Source: Calycina herbarum (Eukaryota; Ascomycota; Leotiomycetes; Helotiales; Pezizellaceae). Taken from it: DNA of 64,000 nucleotides. The stretch spans positions 62,001-126,000 of the forward strand of contig LLEY01000104.1 of assembly GCA_001414485.1 (NCBI GenBank), written 5' to 3'. This document shows, one piece after another, positions 23,519 through 37,100 of this stretch; positions within the stretch are counted from its first letter, which is position 1; every line of letters starts with the position of its first letter. The translations under genes and the position numbers were made by a program. The notes under the pieces were generated by a model. The model was not told the DNA's origin, searched no databases, and saw nothing but the letters and a program-made list of their open reading frames with translations.

Positions 23519-26311
23519 ATGGAAAAGCTCAAGAGCACCTCCAAACGTCTGACGAAGAAACCTCCCCCATCGGTATGCGATAACAATCCCTCTCTGCGCA
23601 GCCAAAAGAGCACGGGTAGCCTACAACGCAACAACACCACCGCCGGCCCCTACACCTCCTACCAAAGATCGAACAACGCACAAGGCCACGCCCGCCAAAC
23701 CACCTCTCCCAATCCCGCCCTCTATACTTCGACCTCCTCCAATTCCTCGCTCGATTATCAATACTCGGGGCCGTCACCAGCACAAAGCGCCGCAGACTTC
23801 AGTGGCGGGGCTAGCCAGAGTGGCGTTCACCATACTTCAACCCACAGTTCGACGCGTCGATTGAGCGAACACGACGAACTCCTGGGGGCTCCGTTCGATG
23901 GGTCGGGCATATTGAACCATTTGGACTCATCAAAGGTGACGGGCTATCAGAGCTCTTTGCGACGACCTCCTCCACCACCCTTATCTCATACCAGCCCGGA
24001 TCCTCGAGGTCTTGGCCCACCACTACGACATTCGTCCAGCTTTACCAACGGCGATAGGATGATGAACGAAAAATCAACACCGCGCATTGGTGAGAACCAA
24101 CTCATCAGTCCAAAGCGCTACTCAGATGAGACCAAGGAGCCCAAATCCAGTATGATTCGGAAGAAGTCAGGTTTCTCAGGTTTCATGAATCAGATCGGAA
24201 TCGGTTCACCAAGAGGGGTCAAGATTTCAGCACCAGAGAACCCAGTTCATGTTACCCATGTGGGATATGATCAGGATACTGGCCAATTCACGGTAAGTCA
24301 AAGATCGATCTGCAAAGTTGAAGGTGAAAAGTAGCTAATGGTGACAACCAGGGTCTTCCCAAAGAATGGCAGCGCATGCTCAATGACAGCGGAATTACCA
24401 AAAAGGAGCAGGAACAACACCCGCAGACAATCGTGGATATCGTTGGATTCTACAATGAAAATGCCAACAAGGGAGGAGATGAGGTTTGGGACAAGTTTGA
24501 TCATGCGAACGTACCAGAAATGCGCACCGCACCAAATGCTACCCCTCTTTCGCCAGCTCTTTTGAACACACCAGGCTTTGGTTCTGTGGCAAGTCCACCT
24601 GCGAGTCCTCGATTCCCCGCAAACCACGAGACGAGCTTCGAAAACCCTAGATCGCCCCCTCCTGTCCCACGAGGTACAGCGCCAGGCCCCCCTCAAGGTT
24701 TGGCATTGGCTCTTCAACAGAAGGATACAAACGGCCTTGTGCCTAGTCGCCCAGCACCGAGACCACCAGTTCAGCATCAAGGTCCTACCCGCGTTGCTCC
24801 ACCCCCGCCGATGATGGGCAAAGACTCTGGTATTGGAATGCCTCGTCAAAGTGAAGACCTACCTGCGCTGGCCTATATTCCACCTCCACAAACCGAATCC
24901 CCAATGCTTCCTGGAGAGGGGCAACGCTCACGTTCCAACTCGAAAGCAAACGGAACCTCGCCTTACGCGACCCCCATCCAAGTGAATTCTCAACAATACA
25001 CTTACCAACAACAGCTTATCGAGCAACAACAGGCTGCTATGTATCAATCGCAACAAGCACAGCAAAATCAATTGGCGCGTGCCCCAAGTAAACACAAGCC
25101 GGCGCAAACTCCTCCAACTCCGCAAGGCCAATTTCAACAGCGTGCGCCAGAACTTAATGGTGTGCCACATCCCAGCCAGCAAGCCAGACAAGTCCCAGGT
25201 CCTCGGCCAAGACAACGACCCCGTCAAAGTACTGGATTTGACGTAGTTGCTCGACTAAAGCAGATTTGCACTGAAGGTGATCCAAGAGAAATTTACAAGG
25301 ATTTGACCAAGATCGGCCAAGGAGCTTCTGGTGGTGTGTATACTGGATATGAGAGAGGAACTAATCGATTGGTTGCTATCAAGCAGATGAACCTTGAACA
25401 ACAACCAAAGAAAGACCTGATCATTAACGAGATTCTTGTTATGAAGGACAGTTCTCATCCTAACATTGTCAATTTCATTGATAGCTTCCTTGTGACTGGA
25501 GAACTATGGGTTATCATGGAATTCATGGAAGGAGGAAGCTTGACTGATGTTGTCACCTTTAACATTATGTCTGAAGGACAAATCGGTTCAGTCTGCAGAG
25601 AGACACTAAAGGGTCTACAACACCTGCATTCAAAGGGCGTTATTCATCGTGATATCAAATCGGATAACATTCTTCTTTCATTAGATGGAAATATTAAGCT
25701 AAGTAAGTCGATCCTTAACAGTCCGATTTAGTCTCCCCGATTTTTAGTGTGGTTGAGAAATCGGTTATGAAAAATTGATTACAAAAGTTATTGAAATTGG
25801 TCATGCTAATTTTTACTAGCTGATTTCGGTTTCTGTGCTCAAATCAATGAAGCTCACAACAAGCGAACAACTATGGTTGGCACTCCTTACTGGATGGCAC
25901 CTGAAGTTGTGACTAGAAAGGAGTATGGACGCAAAGTCGATATTTGGTCACTTGGAATCATGGCAATCGAGATGATCGAAGGTGAACCTCCATATCTCAA
26001 CGAGTCGCCTTTGAGAGCATTGTATTTGATCGCTACGAATGGAACTCCAGCTATCAAGGACGAACATACCCTCAGCCCAGTTTTCAAGGACTTCCTCTAC
26101 TTTGCACTCAAGGTAGACCCTGAGAAGAGAGCCAGCGCCCACGACTTGTTACGAGTAAGTTTCTCCATGTTCCAATGTCGTTTCCCTTGCTAATATCCTC
26201 TTCCAGCACGATTTCATGAAAAAATGCTCCGATCTCATCGAACTTGCACCACTTGTTCGTTCCGCTCGAAGTGCCAGAGCTCAGGAGAAGGCCCAAAAGG
26301 CAGCATCCTGA
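23519..26311 (+). CDS. STE20: Ste20/PAK-family serine/threonine kinase with CRIB domain
   Basis: Exons 23519-24292, 24352-25702, 25820-26154 and 26207-26311 join to 854 residues. The N-terminus is disordered. A CRIB/PBD motif follows ([16 protein letters not shown], continuing [14 protein letters not shown]), which binds GTP-Cdc42/Rac. A Pro/Gln-rich linker with PxxP motifs leads to a C-terminal kinase domain: [12 protein letters not shown] (P loop), VAIKQ (catalytic Lys), HRDIKSDN (catalytic loop), DFGFCAQ and [16 protein letters not shown] (activation loop). No PH domain is seen, which favours Ste20/Mst20/Pak1 over Cla4. The role is in polarity and MAPK cascade activation. The start sits in a strong CACCATGG context. 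Confidence 0.93.
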
Positions 26312-29300
26312 AAACCCTGCTTTCGCCAACGATTTACGCCAAGTGCAAAATCTCCCACTTTCATACACATACTTTGGGGCGGCCAGATGCACAAACAAAA
26401 AGCAATCAGTCATGTCAACGAAATCCTTCTTCATATAGCAGCGAGCAACAAAGTCACAGCACTAAAGCAAGCATTGGCGTTTTTTCATTCTGGCAGGCGT
26501 CTGGATGGTTTTTTATTTCTCGAAATTCCCACAAACTCTTGCGATGCATCAACAGGCCAAGGGCTGGGCTGGGTTCCACTTTGTTTTCACTTCGTTGATT
26601 TTTTCTTCTTGTTTTTATGTTCCAAGTACTTGAGATCACAACGGGCAGACAGATCGAAGGTTTTCTGTGTCCTCTTCTACTTTTTTTTACACTAGCAAGC
26701 AGGGGTTTATACCAGGGATGAGAAGAGATATGGAGCTGCTTTCTCTTTTTTCTGTTGTTGATATTAGATGGTGGATACCTTTCTTCGACATTCTACTTCT
26801 TCGCCTTTTCTTTCTTCCGAGTTTACATACCATCAGACAATTTTCTTCTTCTCTCTCATTCTGCAAGGAACGGCCTGTAGGATCAACGGGGTAATATGAT
26901 GTGTTATGGACAAATGGAGGAAAGGAAATCCTCTTTTGTGATGGAATGCAGGGAAGGGAATGAAATGGATGGATGGATAGGGATAGGGGAAAAAGTATAT
27001 GACAAATGGATATTGGGCATGGAAGGAAGGAAGGATTGGGGGTTGATGGATGGATGGATTTCTCTTCTTCTGATTCTTCTTTGATGATATGAGGATTGCA
27101 GGCAAGGGATTGAGGGATTGCAGAAAACTGGGGAAATGAAATCAAGGAATGAATGGATCATGGAATTGAATGAGGATGTATCTACTGCTGAACTGGCTGA
27201 TTGCAAGCTGGTGGGCTTAACTGCCGTAGGGTGGTGTGGCATGACTGGCATGGCATGATATGGTAGATTCCTGACATCAATGAATGGACTTGAAAAGTAA
27301 ATAACTCTTGACATGTGTGTGCTGGGTGTGCGTGAACTGAGGTTTTTGGGTGGGGGGGCCTTGCTGCGATGGTGGTGAAGGGCTGGATTGATTTGAAGTT
27401 CAACATCTGATGGTGATGAAAGATGTTACTCCTGGTTTCCTTACTTGAGAGTTGATCAGTAATGGCGAACCAGTAGGCCGTGGGTTGCTGACGAGTTACT
27501 CGTGGGTTACTCGCGGGTTACTCGCGGGTTACTCGCGAGTTGACTGGTAATCTATGGCTTATCTCCTTAAGTTATCCTTGAGTCATCCTTGAGTCATCCT
27601 TGAGTTATCCTTGAGTTATCCATGCGTTATCCTTGAGTTATCCCTGAGTTATCCCTAAGTTATCCTTGAGTTATCCATGCGTTATCCTTGAGTTATCCAT
27701 GCGTTATCCTTGAGTTATCCATGCGTTATCCTTGAGTTATCCCTGAGTTATCCTTAAGTTATCCTTGAGTTATCCTTAAGTCATCCTTGAGTCATCCATG
27801 GGTGACTCGTGGCTTACTCGTAGCTTACTTGAGGCTCACTCACCATCCGCAGTTGAAGCCAAAATCATTGCAAATTTGAAAATTGTCTGTAAATGATCAA
27901 CTTCTCTAGACTGGAGTTGAAAGCCAGCCCCCCCCCCCCTCCAATTCTTGAATCTTGATATTCATCTAGGTGGGTGGGACACTTTTTACCCAACTTTCCT
28001 TCTTTCCTTCCTGATGGGGGTGGTGCATGAGAAGCGTGGTTATCCAACCCCCCGATTTTGGAAGAATGATACTTGGTTTTTCGACTTATTTTGTATAAAT
28101 GTATAATGAATGGGATTTATTGTTTGAATTTGGTTGGGAGGATGGAGGGAGTCGTGGAGTTGTGGATTTGGGATTTGGGATTAGGCCGTATTGTTTATTG
28201 AAAGAGTGGGGAACTGGCTGGCTAGCGGAGCGTAAGGTGGTTTAGAGGAGATGGGCTAGTGGACAGATTAGCTGGTTGGCGGGTTGGCTGGTTGGCTAGT
28301 TAACTAGTTTAGTTTAGTTAGTCTTATATTCACAAAGGGAAATAGAGGAGCGAGGGTACGTTTTTAGAATCTCAGTTTATTTGCTTTCCCCTGCTTATTT
28401 TTCTTCCTCCTTCCTTCCTTTCTACTTCTTCCCAATACTTATCCAGAATTGAAGAAAACTTAGAAAAGGCTTCTTATGAACTAAAAGGGTAGATAAGTAG
28501 TAATCTCGCTGTAGACAAGAAAAGCAGTTTCTTGTTCCTAGCACAAGTTAATATTACCGCGATTGTTTTGAGACCATTGAATTTGATTATTGGCTTGGAG
28601 TACTCTAAAAAGTTGGAACGAGGGCCACTCGGCCCACTCCTTTATTACCAAGGAGAGCTGGCGAATCATGTATAGTATAGATGATAATTGAAAATGCAAT
28701 GCTGTAGATAGGTTCGGTGAAACGTGGGGAGATAAGAGAACAAGTGTACTTGTACAGAAGAGGGGAAGAGAGAAAGAGAGAAAGAGGTCAAGCATGTTAA
28801 CGCTTCAAGCCACACAAGTGATTTACAGAATCCACCAATCATAGTTTGTCTTTGAAGGCGCGTGTGTGCTTCATGAATTTGATTGGGCAAGGGCTGTGTG
28901 TTGCAAGGCTGGCTGGGGTTGCACAACAGCTAGCAGCAAGGCAGGCAAGGCAGGCAATGGATAAAGGAAAGACTGACCGACCAGCCTCACCAACCCTCTC
29001 TCTGTTTTCCCTCTTTCCTCATCAGCACACTCCTGCATAAAGAAACCAGATATGACCTAGAAGGGTTAGTACCAAGGCCACTGTTACTGCAGCGTGTAAT
29101 AATGAAATATGTACTTAGTGACAACAGGAACAGGCGAAGCAAGTCAAAATTTATCTCACAATGCAAAGTATTTGATAAGCAAGATATATGTAGAAAGTGA
29201 TCATTTAAAGTTTCTATGTACCGACTTTGAATCAATCCCATACGCACCATATCCTCAGATAAATGGCACCTCCACATGACTAACGGCAAAATGCCACCCA

Positions 29301-29505
29301 ACCCTGCAAGCCAACCTTTTGAAAGAAGTGACCAAATCAAAAAAGGACAAACACAAAGAAGAAGTTGCCCCCAAAACCTCTCTCCCTCATCAATGTAATT
29401 TACAAGAAAGTGGTAGCGTGAAGAAGAATTAGGAAAAGGTTTTGCTCTTGTGTAGTAGCTTTTGTATTTGGGTTTGCATTGTAATTGGAGGCTCCTCAAT
29501 AGCGA
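26312..29505. other. Convergent intergenic region with minisatellite
   Basis: About 3.2 kb separates the kinase 3' end from the 3' end of the dehydrogenase. I see no gene. It holds GGATGGATGGAT-type microsatellites (26967-26984 and 27045-27058), the 11-bp minisatellite (27480-27850) and a GGTTGGCTG-type repeat at about 28265-28300. Confidence 0.55.
27480..27850 (+). repeat. 11-bp-period minisatellite
   Basis: From about 27565 to 27800 there are roughly 21 units of an 11-base motif, CCTTGAGTTAT, with variants CCATGCGTTAT, CCCTGAGTTAT and CCTTGAGTCAT, partly in alternating order. It is preceded (27495-27540) by about five 11-base units of a related motif, CTCGCGGGTTA, and followed by CTCGTGGCTTA units. 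All keep the same register. Eleven is not a multiple of three, and no frame stays open. Confidence 0.85.
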
Positions 29506-30813
29506 CTAGTAGAGGGAGTAACCACCATCGATGATGACGTTGGAACCGGTCATGAAGGAGGAGGAGTCTGAGGCGAGGAATACTGCGAGTCCGTTGAGGT
29601 CGTTGACTGCTCCAAGACGTTGTTGAGGGGTGAGAGATTTCCAGATGGCCTTTTGCTTGTCGAGGGCTGGGACATTGTTGAGGGCTGTGTCCATGTAACC
29701 TAAGGGGATGTCAGTATTTGTATAGATATATAGTTATATATAGAGCAGAAAGATGGATAGTATATATATTGGATTGGGAGTTGGAAACTAACCTGGGGAG
29801 ATGCAGTTGACACGGATGTTGTACTTGGCCCACTCAGCGGCAAGAGATTTACCAAATTGAACAACACCTGCCTTGGATGCGTTGTAGCAGGACTGCTCTT
29901 GTGGGTAGTTGACAATTGATCCAGACATGGAAGCGACAAGAACAATGGATCCTGGCTTGTTTGCGGCCATCATGGACTTTCCGACAGCCTGGGACATCAA
30001 GAAGGAACCAGTCAAGTTGATGTCGATAAGGCGGCGCCACATGTCATGGTCGTACTTCTCAGCAGGAATGTTGGAGCTATCAATTAGTTAGCATGCAAAT
30101 TACACAAGATCGGTTGAAAGACTGGCAGAAGAATTGGCCAGTGGCACAAAGCCTCCTGCAGGCAAAAGGGAAAAACTTACTCTGCAATACCAGCGGAGTT
30201 GATGAGAACATCAGGAGCGCCATATTTCTCAACAACAGATGCAACTGCGTTCTCAATGGCAGCAGCGTCACGGACATCAATGGCGTAGAAATCGACTGGG
30301 ATCTTGGAGTTGGTGGCATTGTGAAGCTCTGCGGCAGACTCAACTCCCAAATCTGGGTTGGCATCAAAGATGATGATTGCCTTTGCACCAGCCTCAACGC
30401 AGGCGCGAGCCATGAAATTTCCAAGTCCTCTAGCACCACTACAAGATAGGACAGTTAGCAGATTATTCTCAACCCGGTTGAGATTGAATGGACAGAAATT
30501 GAGGAACGTACCCAGTGACAATGACGACCTTGCCGAAGATGGAACTCTTTTGCAGAGTAGGATTCATCTTCTTGTACATCTCCTGTGTGAGGGGAATAAC
30601 GCGGCTGGCATCGTGTTCGGTCTTCTCTCCAACAATCAAGGTAGATGGCTTCACGGCGCCTCCTTCGAAAGAAACGGCTGAGATCTCCTTCTCGGAGATG
30701 CCCTCATACTCGCGAAGCTTGGCTCCAGCGGAGAAGGCAGCGCGGGTGACCTTGGTTGGTGCTCCAGCAGTGCGGGCTGCTTGGGTAGCACGAAGGGCAA
30801 CTCGGCCAAACAT
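29506..30813 (-). CDS. Short-chain dehydrogenase/reductase, polyol (arabinitol/xylulose) dehydrogenase-like
   Basis: Exons 30813-30512, 30438-30181, 30076-29793 and 29699-29506 join in frame to 345 residues. Classical SDR features are present: the Rossmann motif VTGGARGLG, NSAG (variant of NNAG), the catalytic Ser in VASMSGS, Tyr/Lys in YNASKAG, and a C-terminal MTGSNVIIDGGYS. About 85 residues precede the Rossmann fold. The first 30 are Arg/Ala-rich without acidic residues (MFGRVALRATQAARTAG), so a mitochondrial presequence is likely. Similarity is to fungal D-arabinitol 2-dehydrogenase/sorbitol-utilisation-type SDRs, which oxidise polyols with NAD(P), but the substrate is inferred only. Confidence 0.85.
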
Positions 30814-33800
30814 GATGGGTATTGTAGGTGGGAAGTGTGGTATGGGATGTTGATTCGGAGAACAAAAAAGAGCGAGAGAGCGAGTGTGGTGGGGCGATTA
30901 CAAAAGATCTGTTTATAAGAAAGTCTGCAAAAGGGTCTTGTTGTGGGAGGAGAAAAAATTTGAAGAGGTGAAAATTGAGTTGAGGTCGAGGGCCGGTGGA
31001 CGCTTGGTCGTTATGGGGGAAGGAGCTCTGGGAGAATTTTCGAATTTTCGGCGTGGAGCGAACGTTCGACAATTCAATTCACTTTTTTCTTAGGAAAATA
31101 TCAACACTCTTCCGTCGAATATAATTTTGGGTCCAGGTGACTGTGTCTCGGCTAATGGGGGGGTTGTTGGCTGTATTTCGAATGGGTCTCCTGTTGGTTT
31201 CTAGTACTGCTGATGGATTAGAAATAGCCTTTCAAGACCACCAAGACAGCTCGGACGAACCTGCGAATAGCTTTACGCTGCCGGGAGAGAAGGAGAAGGA
31301 GAAAAAGGCGTTTGGTTGAAGAAATGGAAAGTCGAGGGTATACAAATGTCTATTCTGGCGAAAGAAAAGCAGATATATATACTGTGGTCGAAGAGGAGGA
31401 TTCCAGCGCTTGGTAGTCCTTCCTTTTCCGCAAGTATTCTTTCTTATCTAAACAAGAACGAAGTCTATGGCTAACAAATAACAGAACTGTCTATGAAGTC
31501 TTGTCTTCAAAAAAGTCTAGTCAGAGAGCAATGGTGAAAAAGTGGCAGGAGGAGGAAAGAGTCAAGAAGGATTGGAACACCAGCAGCAGGATCGAAGACC
31601 TTTTCAACAATTTTCTGTCCTCAGATACCGCCCGCCAAGCGCCTAAGGGTCGGGACTACAGGGGTTTTCAGTGTGTGCTAGCAGGGTAGCTTTGGGCTGT
31701 CTGTGCTACTTTGCATAGTCCGTGGCCCACAATGGAAGCCAGATAGCAGCCTAGTTGCAGTTTGATGCACGCCAACTCCGCTAAACATGCACCAGCCGGC
31801 GACTTCGACCGCCCGGGACCAGGATGACGGGAGCCGGGAATTATGGAGGGCTATCAAGAGACGAGGGTGGGCCGAAAGGGGACGAGTGGGAGAGGGCAGG
31901 AGGCAGCTTTGGGGGAGACAAGAGGGACAAGAGGGACTACTCCGTAGAGGCGGCAGGGAGAAGGGCTCAGGAAGGGCGAGAGACATGCAAGAGCCCTTCT
32001 CGGCAGGCAATGCGTGGGGGTCTCACGGGTCTCAAGGTGTACGGAGTAAACGACGTCGCAAACTCGCGACCCGGAGGCGGTGTGAGTTGAGGAATGAGAA
32101 CCATCCAACTGATCTCGTGGTGTTGTTGTCGGTGAACGTTGAATCCCCATCCTCCTGGGGAGGTGCCTGGGGAGGGGGGCTCCTGGGGGAAGTCCTGGTA
32201 CCAATTTACGCCGTACCGATACATTGTGAACACGTGAACACGCAACGGAGATGTGCAGGTCACCACATTCCGTGCAGTATGATGTGGGATTGATGCTACA
32301 GTACATTCCGTACAGCACAGCTTCGTTTGGTCTTCTGGATGCTGTGCAGTGCAGGATGCTCGTTCACCGAGAGAACCTGGGGTGCTTTGAAATCGCGGGC
32401 AAGCTGGCCTGCTCTGGTTGATGTTTGCCCCAGGCGGCCTTGCCGTGCTTCAATCTTTAGGTCTTCCCTTCAGCTTGATAAAGTATAAAAAATGTACCGG
32501 TGTCATGTTATTGGTGTGTTGTTGGTGGCGGTCTCTTCAGGGCTCTCCCTGTGGGTGGTTGGCTACGAGTTGTTTCGGAAACACTGGCCTCAACCATTTG
32601 GGGGAAATTTGATATGGTTTTCAGACCCAACGAGCGATGCCGGGAGGAACATGTGGTTGAAGCCTGATCCAACTCCTATGCGGGTACGGAGGGACAGTGG
32701 GTTTAAGAAGATCAGCAACCCGCCCCAGCGAAGATCTGACGGATTCCGTCTGTATTTGAAGAAAACGAGGAAAATCTATGGAGCCTCGTCCTGCCGGTAA
32801 ACTGGAGTGGAAATCTCCCTCTCGCCTTCTCCGAGCTCGCTCCCAGGATATAAAACAGAATGGCCAAAACCTGCCTGTTTGGTCTCTTGGCCGACACCTT
32901 TCCAGCATTGATATCGACAATGAATGGAATCGACGAATTGACGAATCGACGAATCGACTCAAGGGAGGACATGATAGCGGTGTGAGTGACACTCCAGACG
33001 CACAGCGGATGCAAGCCGATCTGCACGTTTGTAGGCCAGAGGCTTGCCGGACGCAATCATCTGATAAGGTACAGTAACCTGTTGATTTGCCTACAAAACT
33101 CGTGGATGGATCTAGCCTTTTGTTTCTGGTTGTGTCATGCAAAGGTGACAAAAATAATTCAACAAAAATTCCTTGCTCCTCCTCTCTTCTCGTTGTTTTA
33201 GGGTGCCGGGTTCGGGACGAAAAAACGCCTCAAAGATGCTTGCTTGTCAGCTTGGCTCTCACGTCCAGATCTTGGGCCCAAGTCGTGGAATGCGCTTGAA
33301 TTTCAAGCTTGTCTCATCTTCTCGTGGTTTCACCTTCTTCCAGAAGCCAAGGGATGGACACTCTGATTCATCTGATTCTGGCGCCAAAACTTTAAATTAA
33401 GCCTTTATCGCCTCACCCCTCGCGATGGACAACAAAAGCGGCAGTAAAGAGCTCTGGTTCTGTCCTGAACCGTTTTGGATTCTCACATCAATTCTCCTAG
33501 AGCTATGAATGTTGAGTATTACTGCCGCTTTTACTGTCCATCGCGAGACCCTTGCTTGCCTGTAGGAAAAATTTCATGAATCTTGCTTACTCTTAAGCAC
33601 AAATCACGAGAACATGCTTTGGTAAACGTATGGGGCCTGAATCTTCGGGTACTCGAGTATGTTTACGTTCTTGGTGGCACGTTTTGGGAGGGTTGGACCG
33701 ATAAGGGGTTCAATGATTCTTGTCTGATATTTTAAGAATCTCCTAGTCTTTTACATTTTCTTTCTCTCTTTGCAACTCCTTGAAATATTTCTCCTAACGT

Positions 33801-34186
33801 AAGCAAGGGTGTTGAATGGCGTCGTGGGAGAACTGAGACTGCTCAATCTGGCTTGAGAAGGTTGAGCATATTCTTGGTGTTGATATCTCAAGTCACCAGA
33901 ATTGTCCCTACAAAATATGGATTCGTCATATCTCATGTCGATGTGGTGCATTGTGCTGTTTGCTTTGTTCTTGAAAGAGATGCTTGATGCATTCATCAAA
34001 TCACCCCCCTTCGTGGGGTGGTAGCGATGGATTTCTTTGTCACGAACTTTTGAATCATTTCTTTGCCGCTCGGCAGACTGTTGCTTTTAGAATGTGAGCA
34101 ACGCGATTATATCTTTTTTTCACTCAGTTTATTCTAAACGTTTACAGGCTAGCCACAGAGCCAGAAAATGGCATCAAAGGTTGAGA
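30814..34186. other. Gene-poor region, divergent promoters at both ends
   Basis: About 3.4 kb with no convincing gene. Overlapping frames of up to about 175 codons occur on both strands between 31780 and 33150, but none shows a known motif or consistent splice structure. The region holds one MITE (33419-33547) and a GACGAATC-type repeat (32933-32960). Non-coding transcripts cannot be excluded. Confidence 0.5.
33419..33547. mobile_element. GCGGCAGTAA-family MITE, best-preserved copy (129 bp)
   Basis: Left end CTCGCGATGGACAACAAAAG followed by CGGCAGTAA; the right end is the exact inverse apart from AC/GT at one position (CTCGCGATGGACAGTAAAAG). TIRs are about 29 bp with a 70-bp unique middle. 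A TA duplication is not evident, so the superfamily is unknown. Confidence 0.8.
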
Positions 34187-37100
34187 ATGAGCATGGATTG
34201 GACACCAGAGGATGAAGCTCTTTCGCCATCCGATGATGAGATGGAGGAGGGAGAGTTTGAGGATAATGGCGCGCGAGGAGCCTACGACAACAGCTACTTG
34301 CTGAAAGCCGTCCAATTATTCTGCCTGGACGTGTTTACGACAGTAGAGCCATTTGCAAGTAAAAGGTATACCCCTGAGATGAACAGGATTCTATATTCTG
34401 TGGCACATGAAGCATCGAAAATCAAAAGGATATTTGAGCCAAATCACGAACCGACTGCGAATCTAAGTCCAGTAAATTGGAACGACGTGGAAATAGATTT
34501 ACTTTTCGAGCTAGCCAAGGAAAAGGCAGTTGTCGAAAAAGTGGCAGCTTTGCAGGCAGGTGGGAAGGAATGGAAGGAGCTGGGTATAGGTCAAAAGATA
34601 TCGAAACTAAATCACCTTGCTACGGAGCTCAAATTACTTAACCGGTTTGTCGATAGGAGGCAGCCAGTCGTGCCTTTTTACCCCAGAAACAAGGAACGTT
34701 TGTCTGCCGTAGGAGATATGATTCCCACCATTCCGCCTATATGGCAAGAGGTAAGCTCTCTTCTCGGCGCCTCCAAGGCGAAGCTAAAGTTTAGTATCTA
34801 GTCGGTCTTCCGGAAACTTCTTGTCAGAATCCTTCATCTCCCTGGCATCCTTACAAACAAGCAGCATCTTGGGCCAGGGGAGCAGAACCGATTACTCTTC
34901 TCGTTCCTCTGGCAGATTAGCCAAGTACTTACCATCTCCGACAATGAATTACATAAACCAAATGAGGATGACAAATACCAGACAATATGCAATGTCACTT
35001 GGTTTCAATGGATCCCAGAATTACGGCAAAGGTTGGCAGAGTATATCACTTGTTTGAAAGACATAGTCATGGAGAACCGACCTTTCGATGATCCCGAGAC
35101 GGGAAGAGTAGTCACTTTAGGGGATGTTTGTCAACATGTGCTGAGACAGTTGCAAACCCCAAGTATCATGCTAGAAATGCAGCAAGTAAGTTCTCAATTT
35201 TCATCTTGTAAGAGTTCCGGCTGTGTGATATACCGGTATTCTCATTTTCCTAAACCGTATAAGGTGTCGGAGAACAATCGCTTATCCTACGATTGGAAAG
35301 GTGGTTGATATTTAGAACCTGGGTACCAAAAATATCGAAAGTCGATTGTAAATTCCCGATTGAGAACTTCTCTCTGTCAAAACAAGATGATATCTTTCAA
35401 AGCTCTGCTAATGAAAGGGCTAGGTCAACAATGAATTCCTCAATGATAATCCGTTGCCACGGCTTATGCTGGACCTGATATCCAGGGAATATGATTTCGA
35501 GCTTGCCCTTTCCGAAGATCACGTCGAGGACAAACTCTTCAACAAGCAAGTCATGACTTGGGCTGAGAAACAATTCACAGACGAGTACTCCTGGTTCTTC
35601 GTCGATTTTACATTAGATGCAGTTGACGACTATGAAGTAGAATACGAGAACTACCAGCACGCGTGGCGTAAATTTGTTAGAGATGCCACCCAGTTCAACA
35701 GGCAGCGGTATGCCCACCGGTTGTTACTGGATTGGAGAGGGCATAGACCATGGTAAGATTTTTTTTTGTCATTGTTAAGTGGAACGATGAGATGGCCCAG
35801 AAAGGCTGATGAAACTCCAGGCGCAAAATCTACCAGCTTTACGATGCTGAATCGCCGGAACATCAATGGTTGAAAGGAGCAATTCGTAGATTCAGGACGG
35901 AAACATTGGCGTTTCCCGACGATGATAGTCCTTTGGCACCCTTTGGCGATGCTACTGCCACCCCGTCGGAAGCAAGAAGAAAAGCTGCGAAGCTGCTTGG
36001 CATACACCCTATTGATTTCGAAGAAGAGGATAGTTTGCGCCAGCCGAATATTGAAGCAGGCAACTTTGCAATGCCAAAAGCCTGTACGGTCTGCAAGAAA
36101 ACATTTACTCCAGGAAGTACCGTTGAAAGCACTGTTATTCACACTCACTGCAATCACTTGTTTCATCTCAAATGCATATTTGGTGGGTATTCTCCGAGTT
36201 CTTTTTCCCTCTTTGGGGTTGTTTGAGGAGGACTGAGACATGATTTACTCCTCAGACAACCCATTTCCTCCTTAGACATCCCCGGTTCCTCCTAATATTC
36301 CTCAAACATACTTCTAGAAAGGGCAATACTGACTCCGAGATCACGCGCAGAATTTTGGGATAGCCCTGGAAGGTATCTGCATAGTGTAAGCTGCTCTTTT
36401 CCCCCAAGAGTCCCAAAAGCCTCCAATGGAGCATGTGATAGATTTTCTCCAATTTTTTCATAGCACTGACTGACTTTCGTTTGTGTTGTAGTGCCCGGAT
36501 TGTGGAGCAGCACCCTTTCTAAACTGGCAGCAAGTTGGAATAGACCTCGAGCAGAAGGAAATAAAAGATGAATGGGCTCATAATCTGTTTGGTTACGAAA
36601 CCGAAGATATGACGGCAACCGCCAACTCCATAAGGCTACAAGAAAGAGCACTTTACGATGTTCCTGAACCTGAGCGCCCGGCAACGGTTGCGGAAGCGTT
36701 AAATGGTCCGAAAGGATACTGGCTCCGTGAGAACTTGAACACATTGATGCTCCTATCCCAAAAGAACAGCGAGGAAGCCCTTAACTGGGATCAATTCCAT
36801 CTTGGGAAAGCGGGGAATTTCCGCAAACCATATATACTGCGGACTCAAAAAATAGGGACGCGTAGTAACAGGCCGGGAGACGGAGAGCCCTACGTTCCCT
36901 TCGATGAACCGATTCGATACCGCACAGGGGGGGAGGACGACGACAATATACGCAATATGCTTGTGGGGGGAAGTAACTACTCCGGAGGGACGACTGAGGG
37001 AACGAATCAACGCCACTTTGGTATACGGGCAGACGACAATCGCTGGGAAAACCTGCATAGAATTGCGCAGCTGTGGGAGGTAATCCCCGATATTGGCAGG

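Noticed and set aside
27480..27850. CRISPR-like array
   Set aside because: Units are 11 bp and contiguous with no spacers; this is a eukaryotic minisatellite.
31787..33151. Overlapping open frames of 100-176 codons on both strands
   Set aside because: They overlap each other in several frames, lack splice logic and motifs, and look like chance frames in GC-rich DNA.
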